Shown: positions 1 through 7,425, numbered from the stretch's first letter. The stretch is 64,000 nucleotides of DNA from an uncultured Oscillospiraceae bacterium (GCA_910584285.1 CAJTYK010000004.1:13563-77562); one strand, 5' to 3'. Numbers and translations are program-made. Notes: generated by a model not told the origin, from the letters alone.

Positions 1-561
1 AAGTGGGAGTTGTCCCAGCTGGATGTGACCCTGTTGTGCGTCCACGGGAACCATGAGGAGCGGCCCTCCGAAATTCCCTCCTACGAGGAGGTGGAGTGGA
101 ACGGCGGGCTGGTGTACGTCGAGCCGGAGTACCCCAATCTGCTGTTCGCCAAGGATGGGGAGATCTACAGCCTGGGGTGCCGGACGGCCATGGCCATCGG
201 CGGGGCGTACAGCATCGACAAATACTACCGGCTGGCCAACCGGCTGCCCTGGTTCGAGAGCGAGCAGCCAGACGAGACCATCAAGGCCTTTGTGGAGGCC
301 CAGCTGGACAGGGCTGGCTGGCAAATGGACTACATCTTTTCCCACGCCGCGCCCCTCCAGTGGGAGCCCCGGCACGCCTTTATCCCCGGCCTCAGCCAGT
401 CCCAGGTGGACAAGTCCACCGAACGGTGGCTGGACGAGATTTTGCGCCGGATGCTGCGCTGCGACGGCTGGTTCTGCGGCCACTACCACATTGACGACCA
501 GATGGGGCCGGTGCGCATCCTGTTTAACGACTTCCTGGAACTGGACACCGAGGAAGGCTGA
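1..561 (+). CDS. Metallophosphoesterase, C-terminal part (runs off left edge)
   Basis: The reading frame is open from base 1, so the true start and the first metal-binding motifs lie outside the window. The visible part contains VHGNHEERP, the GNHE motif that binds the dinuclear metal centre in calcineurin-like phosphoesterases, and later two His-containing motifs, FSHAAP and CGHYH, which fit the GH and GHxH metal ligands of the same fold. It is therefore a hydrolase of phosphate esters, substrate unknown. It is followed 33 bp downstream by an 84-aa protein and a P-loop protein on the same strand, which suggests an accessory operon. A TTG at base 10 is a possible internal start but has no ribosome binding site. 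Confidence 0.8.
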   Translation, partial: KWELSQLDVTLLCVHGNHEERPSEIPSYEEVEWNGGLVYVEPEYPNLLFAKDGEIYSLGCRTAMAIGGAYSIDKYYRLANRLPWFESEQPDETIKAFVEAQLDRAGWQMDYIFSHAAPLQWEPRHAFIPGLSQSQVDKSTERWLDEILRRMLRCDGWFCGHYHIDDQMGPVRILFNDFLELDTEEG

Positions 562-594
562 CCGCTGTTTTAAGGATATCGGAGGGATTTCCTT

Positions 595-849
595 ATGCAC
601 AAGGCGGTTACATTTGGAGAGATCAGGGCCATTGTTTCGCGCATCGACCGGGTTTCCATCTGTATGCGCGAAACAATGGCCTATGAAAATTTCAGATTTA
701 TCAGCGAGGTGCCCCACAGCTATGACGGGAAGTACCTCTATGGGTTTGGCCTGATTGAAAGTGAATTTGAGGGAGAGGACGGCTGGGGGCATCTGCCCTG
801 CCTGGAGATCATGCTGTCGGAGGAGCCGAAGGAAGGAAAAGAACCATGA
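595..849 (+). CDS. Hypothetical protein, 84 aa
   Basis: The family is not recognised. A GGAGGG ribosome binding site sits 11 bases before the ATG, and the stop overlaps the ATG of the next gene by four bases (ATGA), so the two are translationally coupled. The protein is acidic towards its C-terminus, with a GEDGWGHLPCLEIM segment, and has no membrane segment or signal peptide. Codon use is less GC-rich than in the household genes further right, fitting the accessory character of bases 1-4000. A role together with the downstream P-loop protein is inferred from the overlap only. Confidence 0.6.
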   Translation: MHKAVTFGEIRAIVSRIDRVSICMRETMAYENFRFISEVPHSYDGKYLYGFGLIESEFEGEDGWGHLPCLEIMLSEEPKEGKEP

Positions 850-1661
850 TTATCGCAGCCTATGCCGGTACTGGCAAGAGTACATTTGCACAGCGGGTGG
901 AGGGAGCGGTGGATCTGCCCATTATGCCATACAAATGGATTCTTCCGCCGACGGAGAAAAGCAACGCGGAGTTGGAGGCGGAAAAGGGCGCTCGGCACCA
1001 TTTGCACAGCCCGCTGTTCCCCGATAACTACGTCGCGGAAGTCCTGAGGGCAGAGCGGGAGTCCCGCTTTGTGCTGATCCCCACCGACTTTGGAGTGATC
1101 CGCTGTCTGCGGGAGGAGTACGGGAGGAAAGTGTTCCTCTGCTATCCGGGCGGGAACTGCCGGGAGGAGTACCGGGCGCGTTTCCTGGCCCGGGGCAATT
1201 CAGAAGCCTTCCTGGAGTTGTTTATGGACGGGTGGGACTACTTTTTGGAACCTGTGAGGAACTATGAGCAGGGAATCCATATCGTTATGGAACCGGGTAT
1301 GTACCTAACGGATCTGCTCCGGCGGTTTGAGAAGGAGCGGCAGGCTGATCCGATGGGAGTTGTGGAGGATGAGACGATCCGGGCCATAGAGAAAAGATTG
1401 GCGGACAGGAAAAAGGATTTTGCGCTCTACCTATCTGGGGACGATGGGTATTGTTTGTACCCAATCCGGGATTTGGACGCGCCGGAGGAAAGGAAGTTCC
1501 TGGATCAGATTTGGCAAATGATCTTTGAGAATGCTATCGATCTTACCGTGTTTATTGCATCGAAGGATTTTCTTAAGACAGGATCTTTGAAGGTGTTCTC
1601 AACGGAGAACCAGGAGACAGTGACGGCGTTTGTGAAAAGGCACGTGGGCGGGTGTCCCTGA
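846..1661 (+). CDS. P-loop NTPase-like protein, 271 aa
   Basis: The N-terminus MIIAAYAGTGKSTFA is a textbook Walker A motif (GxGKST) placed at the very start of the protein, as in nucleoside/nucleotide kinases. No clear Walker B or lid motif could be named. The middle contains IPTDFGVIRCLREEYGRKV and CYPGGNCREEYRARF, resembling a kinase-like alpha/beta core with arginine-rich segments. A small-molecule or nucleotide kinase-like activity is possible but not shown. It overlaps the upstream 84-aa gene by four bases. Many AT-ending codons near its 3' end, and transposase relics immediately downstream, suggest acquired DNA. Confidence 0.65.
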   Translation: MIIAAYAGTGKSTFAQRVEGAVDLPIMPYKWILPPTEKSNAELEAEKGARHHLHSPLFPDNYVAEVLRAERESRFVLIPTDFGVIRCLREEYGRKVFLCYPGGNCREEYRARFLARGNSEAFLELFMDGWDYFLEPVRNYEQGIHIVMEPGMYLTDLLRRFEKERQADPMGVVEDETIRAIEKRLADRKKDFALYLSGDDGYCLYPIRDLDAPEERKFLDQIWQMIFENAIDLTVFIASKDFLKTGSLKVFSTENQETVTAFVKRHVGGCP

Positions 1662-1676
1662 CTTTAAAACCTGTAT

Positions 1677-2045
1677 TCATAAGCGCTTGATGAGTGTATG
1701 GAAATGAGAAATTTTAACCATTGCCTCAGCAGAGGAAACGGAGATCTCATAATCTTTGCTGAGGCGTCTGGAATGATTGAGCCAAGAGAGGGTGCGTTCT
1801 ACCACCCATCGCCAAGGGAGCTTTTCCCATTGGTGGGGCTTGATTTTCTCTGAAATATCAACGTCAAGATCAAACTGCTCCTTCAAATCAGAGACAAAAG
1901 TACCCCGATATCCAGCGTCCGCACAGAACTTCTGAATAGACGGATACCGCTCATACGCTCGTCTGGCGGTAGATATTCCACCTTTTGTATCATGAATATT
2001 GGCGGCATGAACCACAACAGACAACAAGCAGCCACGGCGCAGACA
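1677..2045 (-). pseudogene. IS5-family transposase relic, C-terminal half
   Basis: The encoded segment carries the signature of the DDE catalytic C-terminus of IS5-family (IS427-like) transposases: VVVHAANIHDTKGG, then CADAGYRGTF (second Asp region), then PWRWVVERTLSWLNHSRR with the catalytic Glu, then SAEAMVKISHFHTLIKRL. The N-terminal half and first Asp are absent. The open frame continues upstream into sequence of a different family, so the join near base 2045 is a recombination junction. The exact junction is approximate. It cannot encode an active transposase. Confidence 0.75.
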
Positions 2046-2256
2046 AGCCTGGGAAAAAGCTGGTGGGGCAGAAGCGACGGTTGAACCGGAAGCAAAACTC
2101 ATCAAAGTAGCTTTGCAGATGCTTTTTGCCCAGGCCGTGGTAGGTTCTTTGGAGAAAACCTTCAAATTGGAGATCGGGGTGTGTACCCAGCGCAAAGCGC
2201 CGCTGCTGGAACTCCTTGAAGCACATCCCTTTTTGCTGGCGCATCTTCCCCGCCAC
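2046..2256 (-). pseudogene. IS1595/ISXO2-like transposase relic, frameshifted C-terminus
   Basis: Two minus-strand frames together spell the C-terminal end of an ISXO2-like transposase. One frame gives WVHTPISNLKVF; the other continues with LQRTYHGLGKKHLQSYFDEF and then CFRFNRRF. The family normally reads these in one frame, so a single frameshift lies near base 2160. The rest of the transposase is missing, and the 3' end is joined to the IS5-family fragment. A stop codon also interrupts the sequence further upstream near 2270. This is a dead fragment. Confidence 0.6.
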
Positions 2257-2371
2257 CCTTCTTTGGTGCGGCTATGCTATCATTTTTGCCGTCCCATTAT
2301 CCACCACGATCTCTTGGGACTTGTTGACTTATCACGATAACCACGTTTCCCTTTGTTCGTTTGATAAAATG

Positions 2372-2401
2372 AAAGACCAGAGGGCTCACCCTCCGGTCTT
2401 T
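2372..2401 (-). terminator. Hairpin terminator after the Uma2 gene
   Basis: AAAGACC-A-GAGGG pairs with CCCTC-C-GGTCTTT around a CTCA loop, five bases beyond the minus-strand stop codon of the Uma2 gene. A short T-containing tract follows on the minus strand. The symmetrical A/T ends make it potentially bidirectional. Confidence 0.7.
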
Positions 2402-2406
2402 ATTGG

Positions 2407-2976
2407 TCATTCAGGGAAGACCTGGGACAGGTCAATGGTGCAGTCCTCCAGGATGTTCACCCGCAGCCTGTCGCCGGCCGCTCCAAAGTCCTTGGCGGTG
2501 TACCGCCCATCCTCCAGGGCAAAGACCTGTACCGATTTTTCGGCAGGGTCTATGATCCAGTATTCCCGCACCCCGGCCCGCTGGTAGAGGTTGAACTTGG
2601 TAAAACGATCATGCCGGGTGGTGGAAGGGGAAAGTATCTCCAGCACCAGGTCGGGCGCACCCTTGCAACCGATGTCATCCAGCTTGGAGGGGTCGCATAC
2701 CACGGAGATGTCCGGCTCCACCATCGTGTCCACATCCTCCGGGCGGTCCCCGTCCTGTTCAAACAGCCGGACGGCGAAGGGGGCGGGATAGACCTTGCAC
2801 TTCTTCCCCTTCAGGTATGCGTGGAGCTGGGCTGACAGCTCCATGACGGCCTCCTGGTGCGCCCGGGTGGGCGGGGCCATCATCACGGGGTAGCCGTCAA
2901 TCAACTCGATGCGGTCCTGTTCGTCCCAAGCCAGGGCATCGGCCAGGGTGTAGCGGTTCTCTTGCGGCAACGGCAT
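2407..2976 (-). CDS. Uma2-family (DUF820) PD-(D/E)XK nuclease-like protein
   Basis: This 189-aa protein matches the Uma2 fold, a restriction-endonuclease-like family common in accessory DNA. The family's conserved features are visible: ELIDGYPVMM near residue 25, VEPDISVV with Glu87-Pro-Asp89, and APDLVLEILSPST with Asp109 and Glu113, followed by the YQRAGVREYWIIDP motif with its conserved Tyr. Family members are annotated as putative endonucleases, but few have been shown to cleave DNA. It lies 15 bp downstream of hicB on the same strand and ends at a hairpin terminator, so it may be co-transcribed with hicAB. Confidence 0.85.
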   Translation of the reverse strand: MPLPQENRYTLADALAWDEQDRIELIDGYPVMMAPPTRAHQEAVMELSAQLHAYLKGKKCKVYPAPFAVRLFEQDGDRPEDVDTMVEPDISVVCDPSKLDDIGCKGAPDLVLEILSPSTTRHDRFTKFNLYQRAGVREYWIIDPAEKSVQVFALEDGRYTAKDFGAAGDRLRVNILEDCTIDLSQVFPE

Positions 2977-2991
2977 AGATACGTCCTCCTC

Positions 2992-3387
2992 TCACTGAAT
3001 GTTCAGCTTCGCCTTCAGGGCCTCTTGCAGGGCGGTGGAAAAGTTGATACCCGCCCGCTCGGAAAGGGTGTTTAGCCAATTTGGGATAGTGAGGGTCTTT
3101 TTCACCGCCCTGTTGTCATAGAGCTTCCGATACTCCACCGTGTCACAGCACACCAGGGAAACGACCTCCGCCGTCCCCTCCTGGACGGTCTTCACATCCG
3201 AGGCGGCGGGAATGGCCTCCCCATCCTCCTCGTGGTCATAGAGCATCAGGCACAAGGCGTCCTCGGCCATCTCCATCGCCTCCGGCAGGGTGTCGCCACA
3301 GGTAAAGCAGCCCTCTATATCCGGGAAGGCTACAGAGTAGCCCTTTTCCTCCTTGGTGAAGATTGCGGGATATGCGTACTTTGCCAT
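2992..3387 (-). CDS. hicB: HicB-family antitoxin
   Basis: The N-terminal half is a classical HicB partial RNase-H fold: YPAIFTKEEKGYSVAFPDIE, then GCFTCGDTLPEAMEMAEDAL. The C-terminal part, TLTIPNWLNTLSERAGI, looks like the short DNA-binding ribbon-helix-helix used for autorepression. The ATG at 3387 is chosen because AGGAGG lies eight bases upstream; an upstream GTG/ATG in the same frame overlaps hicA and has no such site. HicB normally neutralises the HicA mRNA interferase. Here the neighbouring hicA is broken, so this antitoxin may be an orphan. Confidence 0.85.
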   Translation of the reverse strand: MAKYAYPAIFTKEEKGYSVAFPDIEGCFTCGDTLPEAMEMAEDALCLMLYDHEEDGEAIPAASDVKTVQEGTAEVVSLVCCDTVEYRKLYDNRAVKKTLTIPNWLNTLSERAGINFSTALQEALKAKLNIQ

Positions 3388-3403
3388 TTCAATCCTCCTC
3401 ACA

Positions 3404-3588
3404 TCACTCAATCCCGGCACTTTCCTTGATGGACTTCAGGGCCCTCGGGGGACATCCTGGGTCCCATGCCTCGGGACCTGGAATTTCTTCCCGGTTCTCC
3501 GGCTGATCCAAATTTCATGCCGGCTGCCCTGCCGGTAGAAATAGCAATCGTTCTTCCGAAGCATCTGCTTCACTTCGTTTACTTTCGT
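3404..3588 (-). pseudogene. hicA: hicA toxin gene, damaged start codon and 3' frameshift
   Basis: The frame reads KVNEVKQMLRKNDCY, then RQGSRHEIW with the expected catalytic His, then KKFQVPRHGTQDVPRG, which is HicA. Two defects are seen. The codon where HicA normally starts, directly before KVNEV and spaced correctly behind GGGAGGGG, is ACG instead of ATG. Then, after VPRG, the frame meets TGA; shifting by one base restores ALKSIKESAGIE followed by a stop at 3404, which is the expected HicA C-terminus. The simplest reading is loss of one G in a G run near 3440. A GTG at 3573 could start a shorter product. A sequencing error could explain one defect but hardly both. Confidence 0.7.
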
Positions 3589-3612
3589 AGTCTGCCCCTC
3601 CCGGCAGCATCT

Positions 3613-3641
3613 ATTATAGCACGTATTCCCACGTGTGTAAA
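3613..3641 (-). promoter_or_regulatory. hicAB promoter with embedded dyad
   Basis: On the minus strand TTTACA and TATAAT are separated by exactly 17 bases. The spacer holds the dyad CACGT-N6-ACGTG (3620-3635), which is in the right place to be the operator for HicB autorepression. Transcription would start about 20 bases before the hicA ribosome binding site. Confidence 0.7.
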
Positions 3642-3722
3642 CCCCGTTGACGAGGAGCACAAAGGGGTGAGTGAAATGGTCACCCCGGGGGCGTTCACCA
3701 CTTCTCGGCCAGGGGCCAGTGT

Positions 3723-3902
3723 TCACAGCTTCGCCAGCTCCTGAGCGGCGGCCATCCCCAGGGCGAAACCCTTCAGCTCACGAAGCCCAAACAGCACCAT
3801 GGCGTAGTACTCCAGGTCAGGGTAGTTGAACCCGATTTCCTGGGAATGGCAACATAGGTTCATCTTCGAGCGGGCGAACATAGGGAAACACCCTCGCTTC
3901 AT
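3723..3902 (-). CDS. Possible small protein, 59 aa, unknown
   Basis: A minus-strand frame starts at ATG 3902 and reads MKRGCFPMFARSK, then ends with YYAMVLFGLRELKGFALGMA and AAQELAKL. The second half has the amphipathic, Leu/Ala-rich look of a real helix, and GC-ending codons support coding there. There is no good ribosome binding site, and the upstream part is less convincing, so this may be the tail of a degraded longer gene rather than a complete one. The stretch 3903-4050 shows nothing further that can be supported. Confidence 0.3.
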   Translation of the reverse strand: MKRGCFPMFARSKMNLCCHSQEIGFNYPDLEYYAMVLFGLRELKGFALGMAAAQELAKL

Positions 3903-4050
3903 CCATCTGCGTCGGTTTTGACGAATATTTCAAAAACCAGGTATACGAACCCATTGACCTGTGCGCCTGTTATGAGCCGATGTTTGGACCGCCGGGGTGC
4001 ACACCCACCCTTACAACCCGGGTCTCCCCTCCTGAACAAAGCGAAACGAA

Positions 4051-4081
4051 ACACCCCCCGGAGCAACGCTCTGGGGGGTGT
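4051..4081 (-). terminator. Terminator of the sigma/anti-sigma operon
   Basis: ACACCCCCCGGAGC pairs with GCTCTGGGGGGTGT (one G-T pair) around an AACG loop, 12 bases beyond the minus-strand stop codon at 4093, and is followed on that strand by TTCGTTT. Confidence 0.8.
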
Positions 4082-4092
4082 CTGTCTGCCGG

Positions 4093-4830
4093 TCAGTCCA
4101 CCTGGGGCTCGCAGGCCACCACGCCCAGCTCCGCCAGCTGGTCGATGCCCTTCTGCACCCAGGGGCGGAAGTCGATGGAGTAGGGCACCGTGTCGTCTAC
4201 GGTGTACTCGCTCTCCGCAGTGTATCCCACCTCCCCGGAGGCGGCGGGGACGGGATCCTCCACCACAACAGTGCCGGTGCCGCTGCTGACGCCACCGACC
4301 TGCCCCACTGAGAAGGAGTTGGACTGGTTCCTCATGCAGTTCTCCGCGTGCCAGAACCAGTCGCCGTCTATCTGGAACCACTCCATCCAGCCGAAGTCGG
4401 CCACCGTGCCGCCCAGCAGCAGGTAGCCCTTTTGGCCGGTGGCGGGGTCGGTGCGCTCGTAGAGATAGGGGGTGTCCTCGCTGATCTTGTCGGTGATATC
4501 CAGGCGCTGATCGTCCACGGTGAGCCACAGCCGCCCGTTTTTGTCCACCTCGGCGGGGGGGACGGCGTTTAGACGGTCGTAGTAGGCGGTGTTCGTGTTG
4601 GGATCCACCGTCACCGACCCACCGCCGATAAAGTGGTACACTTGGGCGGGCAGCCCCGCCGCGATGGACAGCACACAGCCCACCGCCAGCGCCGCTGCCA
4701 GCGCGATTTTACCCGCCTTGGGCAGGCGCCGCTTGGTTGTATCCTGATGCTCCAGCATGGTCAAAATTTCCTCCTTTTTTTCATCGCTCAGCGCAGCCTG
4801 TTCCATCATGTGCCGGTATTCCTTCCGCAT
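4093..4830 (-). CDS. Membrane-anchored anti-sigma-like protein
   Basis: The 245-aa protein begins with a charged cytoplasmic stretch (MRKEYRHMM, DEKKEEILTMLEHQD), followed by one membrane segment at about residues 40-60 (ALAAALAVGCVLSIAAGLPA) and an extracellular domain of about 185 residues. This is the architecture of anti-sigma factors that hold an ECF sigma factor at the membrane. It overlaps the 3' end of the sigma gene by about 50 bases, as such pairs often do. ATG 4830 is preferred over GTG 4836 because AAGGAG lies 10 bases before it. No known extracellular domain was recognised, so the signal it senses is unknown. Confidence 0.65.
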   Translation of the reverse strand: MRKEYRHMMEQAALSDEKKEEILTMLEHQDTTKRRLPKAGKIALAAALAVGCVLSIAAGLPAQVYHFIGGGSVTVDPNTNTAYYDRLNAVPPAEVDKNGRLWLTVDDQRLDITDKISEDTPYLYERTDPATGQKGYLLLGGTVADFGWMEWFQIDGDWFWHAENCMRNQSNSFSVGQVGGVSSGTGTVVVEDPVPAASGEVGYTAESEYTVDDTVPYSIDFRPWVQKGIDQLAELGVVACEPQVD

Positions 4831-5284
4831 TGTCACTCAGCTCCTTTTTCAGCATGGCCCGGGCGCGCTGCATCCGGGTCTGAACGGCGGTGCGGGACAG
4901 ATGCAGGATGTCCCCGATCTCCCCCTGGTCATAGCCCTCCCAGTAGTAGAGGTGAACCACCGCCCGGTATTTGGGGGGCAGTGAGCGCACCGCCGCCCAC
5001 ACCGCCCGGTCGGGCTCCTCCCGGAAGGGGACGCTCTCGTCCAGCTCCCCCACGTTCCTGCGCCAGAAGGAGCGCAGCTGGCTCCGGCACAGGTTGGCCG
5101 CGCAGGTGAGCAGCCAGGCCTTTTCCTTTCCGGGCAGCAGGACGGCCCTGCCCTCCGCCAGCTTGAGGAAAACGCTTTGGCACACGTCCTCCCCGTCGGC
5201 GCGGCTGCCCAGGTAGCTGTACGCCAGCCGGAACACGTCGTCGCCGTATTGGCGGAACAGCTCCGCCAGCTTATCCTGATCCAT
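4781..5284 (-). CDS. ECF-type RNA polymerase sigma factor
   Basis: Region 2 is visible as DDVFRLAYSYLGSRADGEDV followed by CQSVFLKL, and region 4 as LPPKYRAVVHLYYWEGYDQG, then EIGDILHLSRTAVQTRMQRA with its helix-turn-helix. The length, 167 aa, is usual for ECF sigma factors. The start at 5284 (MDQDKLAELF) follows GAGGGGG by about eight bases; an upstream in-frame ATG lacks such a site. The gene overlaps the downstream membrane protein, which is probably its anti-sigma partner. The 300 bases upstream hold no gene, only a hairpin and the divergent pepV promoter. Confidence 0.9.
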   Translation of the reverse strand: MDQDKLAELFRQYGDDVFRLAYSYLGSRADGEDVCQSVFLKLAEGRAVLLPGKEKAWLLTCAANLCRSQLRSFWRRNVGELDESVPFREEPDRAVWAAVRSLPPKYRAVVHLYYWEGYDQGEIGDILHLSRTAVQTRMQRARAMLKKELSDNAEGIPAHDGTGCAER

Positions 5285-5373
5285 GGGCTTGCCCCCTCTG
5301 TGTCTGCGTTTTGTGGCCACACCTATAAAACGATTTAACACCCGCCGTTATCACAACGCAAGTATAATTTTTT

Positions 5374-5395
5374 GGAAGGGGGTGCTCCCCCTTCC
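5374..5395. repeat. Intergenic palindrome
   Basis: GGAAGGGGG pairs perfectly with CCCCCTTCC around a TGCT loop. Neither side is followed by a proper T tract in the useful direction, so it is more likely part of a repeat relic than a terminator. About 50 bases on, GTTACTTTCTCTC resembles the left half of the hairpin that opens the repeats near 55590 and 56735, but its pairing half is missing. Confidence 0.5.
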
Positions 5396-5478
5396 CTAAC
5401 CTTTCCCGGGTGCCCCGGGGGGGCGCGCCTCCGGCGGGGAAGTTACTTTCTCTCACGGCAGAGCCTGCCCGATTTCCC

Positions 5479-5507
5479 TTGTAATTGACAGGGAAATGCG
5501 GTACAAT
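5479..5507 (+). promoter_or_regulatory. Probable pepV promoter
   Basis: TTGTAA and TACAAT are separated by 17 bases, about 80 bases before the pepV start codon. A closer TTGACA at 5485 is only 11 bases from the same -10 and would not work with it. Confidence 0.5.
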
Positions 5508-5585
5508 GGGACAAGCTACCGGCCCGGAACGGGCCCCCGCAGGGCGGCCCTTCCAGCCCCGCAGGAGACGAGGAGTGTTATACAT

Positions 5586-6989
5586 ATGATCACAAAAGAA
5601 CAGATCGAAGCCTATTTCGCGGATAAGGAAAAGACGCTGGTGGAGGCGGTGAGCCGCCTGGTGTCCATCGACAGCGTGGAGGGTGAGCCCGCCCCGGGCG
5701 CCCCCTTCGGCCCCGGCCCTGCCGCCGCTTTGAAGGAGGCGCTGGCCATCGCCCGGGAGTGGGGCCTGACGGTGGAAAACCATGAGGGCTACGTGGGCAC
5801 CGCCGACCTGAACGGCGGCGAGGACGCGCTCCATATCCTGGGTCACCTGGACGTGGTGGCCCCCGGAGAGGGCTGGAGCGTCACCAAGCCCTACAGCCCC
5901 AAGCTGGTGGACGACCTGCTGTACGGCCGGGGCACCGACGACGACAAGGGGCCGGTGGCGGCCTCCCTGCTGGCCATGAAGGCGGTGAAGGATCTGGGCG
6001 TGCCGCTGACGAAGAACTGCAAGATGATCATGGGCACCAACGAGGAGAGCGGCTCCGGTGACATCGCCTGGTACTTCGCCCGCCACCCCTTTGCCCCCGC
6101 CACCTTCTCCCCCGACTCCGGTTTCCCCGTGATCAACACGGAGAAGGGCAGCCTGCGCCCCACCTTCACCAAAAGCTGGCCCGCCCAGGAGGCCCTGCCC
6201 CGGGTGAACTGGCTCCACGGCGGCATCCGGACGAATATCCTGCCCGGGGACGCCTCCGCCGGGGTGGAGGGGCTGACCATGTACGACATCCAGCCCGTGG
6301 CTCGGAACGTGACGGCCCGCACGGGGATCAAGTTCACCTTCGCCAATGAGAACGGGGTGACGGTGATCAAGGCCAAGGGGGAGGCCTCCCACGCCGCCTA
6401 TCCCGAGGGGGGCAACAACGCCATCACCGGGCTTGTCGCCCTGCTGTGCGCCCTGCCCCTGGCCGACGGGGGCTGCAAGGACGCCCTCCAGGATCTGAAT
6501 GCCCTCATACCCCACGGGGACTACAAGGGCCGGGCCCTGGGCATCGCCCAGGAGGAGCCCATCGCCGGGCCGCTGACCCTGGCCTTCTCTCTGCTGGAGG
6601 TGACGGATACCGGGCTGAAGGGCTTCTTCGACAGCCGGGCGCCTCTGTGCGCCACGGAGGAGAACTGCCTCCAGGTGGCCAAGGCCGCCTTTGAGGGCAG
6701 GGGCTTCACCTTTGAGGCCGTCCAGGGCGCGCCCCACCACGTCCCTGAGAACAGCCCCTTCATTCAGACCCTGCTGCGCCGGTACGAGGAGTACACCGGG
6801 CTGAAGGGGGAGTGCCTGTCCACCGGCGGCGGCACCTATGTCCACGACATCCCCGGCGGTGTGGCCTTCGGCTGCACCCTGCCCGGCTTCGACACCCACC
6901 TCCACGGCGCGGACGAGCGGGTGCGGGTGAGTGATCTGATGCTGTCCGCCAAGCTGTTCGCCCATATTATCGTGGATTTGTGCGAATAA
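5586..6989 (+). CDS. pepV: Dipeptidase PepV (Sapep/M20 family)
   Basis: This 467-aa M20-family metallopeptidase removes the N-terminal residue from dipeptides and related short peptides in the cytoplasm. Metal ligands are visible in order: HILGHLDVV (His87, Asp89), GRGTDDDKGP (the bridging Asp near 118), and MGTNEESGSGD (the catalytic Glu-Glu at 153-154); a further DSGFPV and a C-terminal HLHGADERV His follow, as the family requires. Length fits PepV. ATG 5586 is used because MITKEQIEAYF is the normal PepV beginning and GAGGAG lies about 11 bases upstream. It is monocistronic: a strong promoter for rpsF lies directly behind its stop. Confidence 0.9.
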   Translation: MITKEQIEAYFADKEKTLVEAVSRLVSIDSVEGEPAPGAPFGPGPAAALKEALAIAREWGLTVENHEGYVGTADLNGGEDALHILGHLDVVAPGEGWSVTKPYSPKLVDDLLYGRGTDDDKGPVAASLLAMKAVKDLGVPLTKNCKMIMGTNEESGSGDIAWYFARHPFAPATFSPDSGFPVINTEKGSLRPTFTKSWPAQEALPRVNWLHGGIRTNILPGDASAGVEGLTMYDIQPVARNVTARTGIKFTFANENGVTVIKAKGEASHAAYPEGGNNAITGLVALLCALPLADGGCKDALQDLNALIPHGDYKGRALGIAQEEPIAGPLTLAFSLLEVTDTGLKGFFDSRAPLCATEENCLQVAKAAFEGRGFTFEAVQGAPHHVPENSPFIQTLLRRYEEYTGLKGECLSTGGGTYVHDIPGGVAFGCTLPGFDTHLHGADERVRVSDLMLSAKLFAHIIVDLCE

Positions 6990-6992
6990 TCC

Positions 6993-7021
6993 TTGACACC
7001 GGCGAAAATTCGCAGTATAAT
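6993..7021 (+). promoter_or_regulatory. Consensus sigma-A promoter of rpsF-ssb-rpsR
   Basis: TTGACA (6993-6998) and TATAAT (7016-7021), both perfect consensus, with 17 bases between them. It starts only four bases after the pepV stop codon and gives a leader of roughly 85 bases. Confidence 0.9.
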
Positions 7022-7030
7022 ATCATAGTC

Positions 7031-7088
7031 TGCCGCTTTGTGCAGCTTTTGCGGCATACCATCCTTGCCTCCGGTTCGGCCGGAGGCC
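7031..7088 (+). promoter_or_regulatory. Structured rpsF leader, possible S6:S18 autoregulatory element
   Basis: Two hairpins can form in the 5' leader: TGCCGC with GCGGCA around a 14-base loop, and GCCTCCGG with CCGGAGGC around TTCGG (7067-7087). Many bacteria repress rpsF by binding of the S6:S18 complex to a leader hairpin with a CCG loop or bulge. CCG trinucleotides are present, but the match to that motif is not exact by eye. Confidence 0.4.
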
Positions 7089-7115
7089 AAAAGACCATAA
7101 GGAGGTGCAAACACA

Positions 7116-7412
7116 ATGGCTAAAGTGAGTGGAAACTACGAGGTGCTCTACGTCCTCAACCCCAACCTGGGCGAGGAGGAGACCGCCGCGCTGGTGGCCC
7201 GCTTTAAGGAGCTGGCCGAGGGCCACGGCTCCGTGTCCGAGGTGGACGAGTGGGGCAAGCGCCGCCTCGCCTATCCCATCAACGACCTGGAGGAGGGCTA
7301 CTACGTGCTGATGACCTTCTCCGCCGATCCTGCTTTCCCCGCCGAGCTGGATCGTCTGATGCGGATCAATGTGAGCGTCATGCGCTCCATCATTGTCAGC
7401 AAGGACGAGTAA
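7116..7412 (+). CDS. rpsF: 30S ribosomal protein S6
   Basis: The 98-aa product has the S6 signature: YEVLYVLNPNL at the N-terminus, then DEWGKRRLAYPINDLEEGYYV, and RINVSVMRSIIV at the end. S6 binds 16S rRNA and protein S18 in the platform of the small subunit. It opens the conserved rpsF-ssb-rpsR operon. AAGGAGG lies about nine bases before the ATG. Only 13 bases separate it from ssb. Confidence 0.97.
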   Translation: MAKVSGNYEVLYVLNPNLGEEETAALVARFKELAEGHGSVSEVDEWGKRRLAYPINDLEEGYYVLMTFSADPAFPAELDRLMRINVSVMRSIIVSKDE

Positions 7413-7425
7413 AAGGGAGAAAATT

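Noticed and set aside
3899..4528. Minus-strand frame of 209 aa near the anti-sigma gene
   Set aside because: It is Arg/Gly-rich and overlaps the anti-sigma gene in another frame; only its last 15 residues look protein-like, too little to support a gene.
5485..5507. TTGACA-TACAAT as pepV promoter
   Set aside because: The spacing is only 11 bases; TTGTAA with 17 bases to the same -10 was preferred.
5271..6965. Long antisense open frame (564 aa) over pepV
   Set aside because: Composition is Gly/Val/His/Gln-rich without any family signature; it is the mirror of a GC-rich real gene with third positions in G or C.
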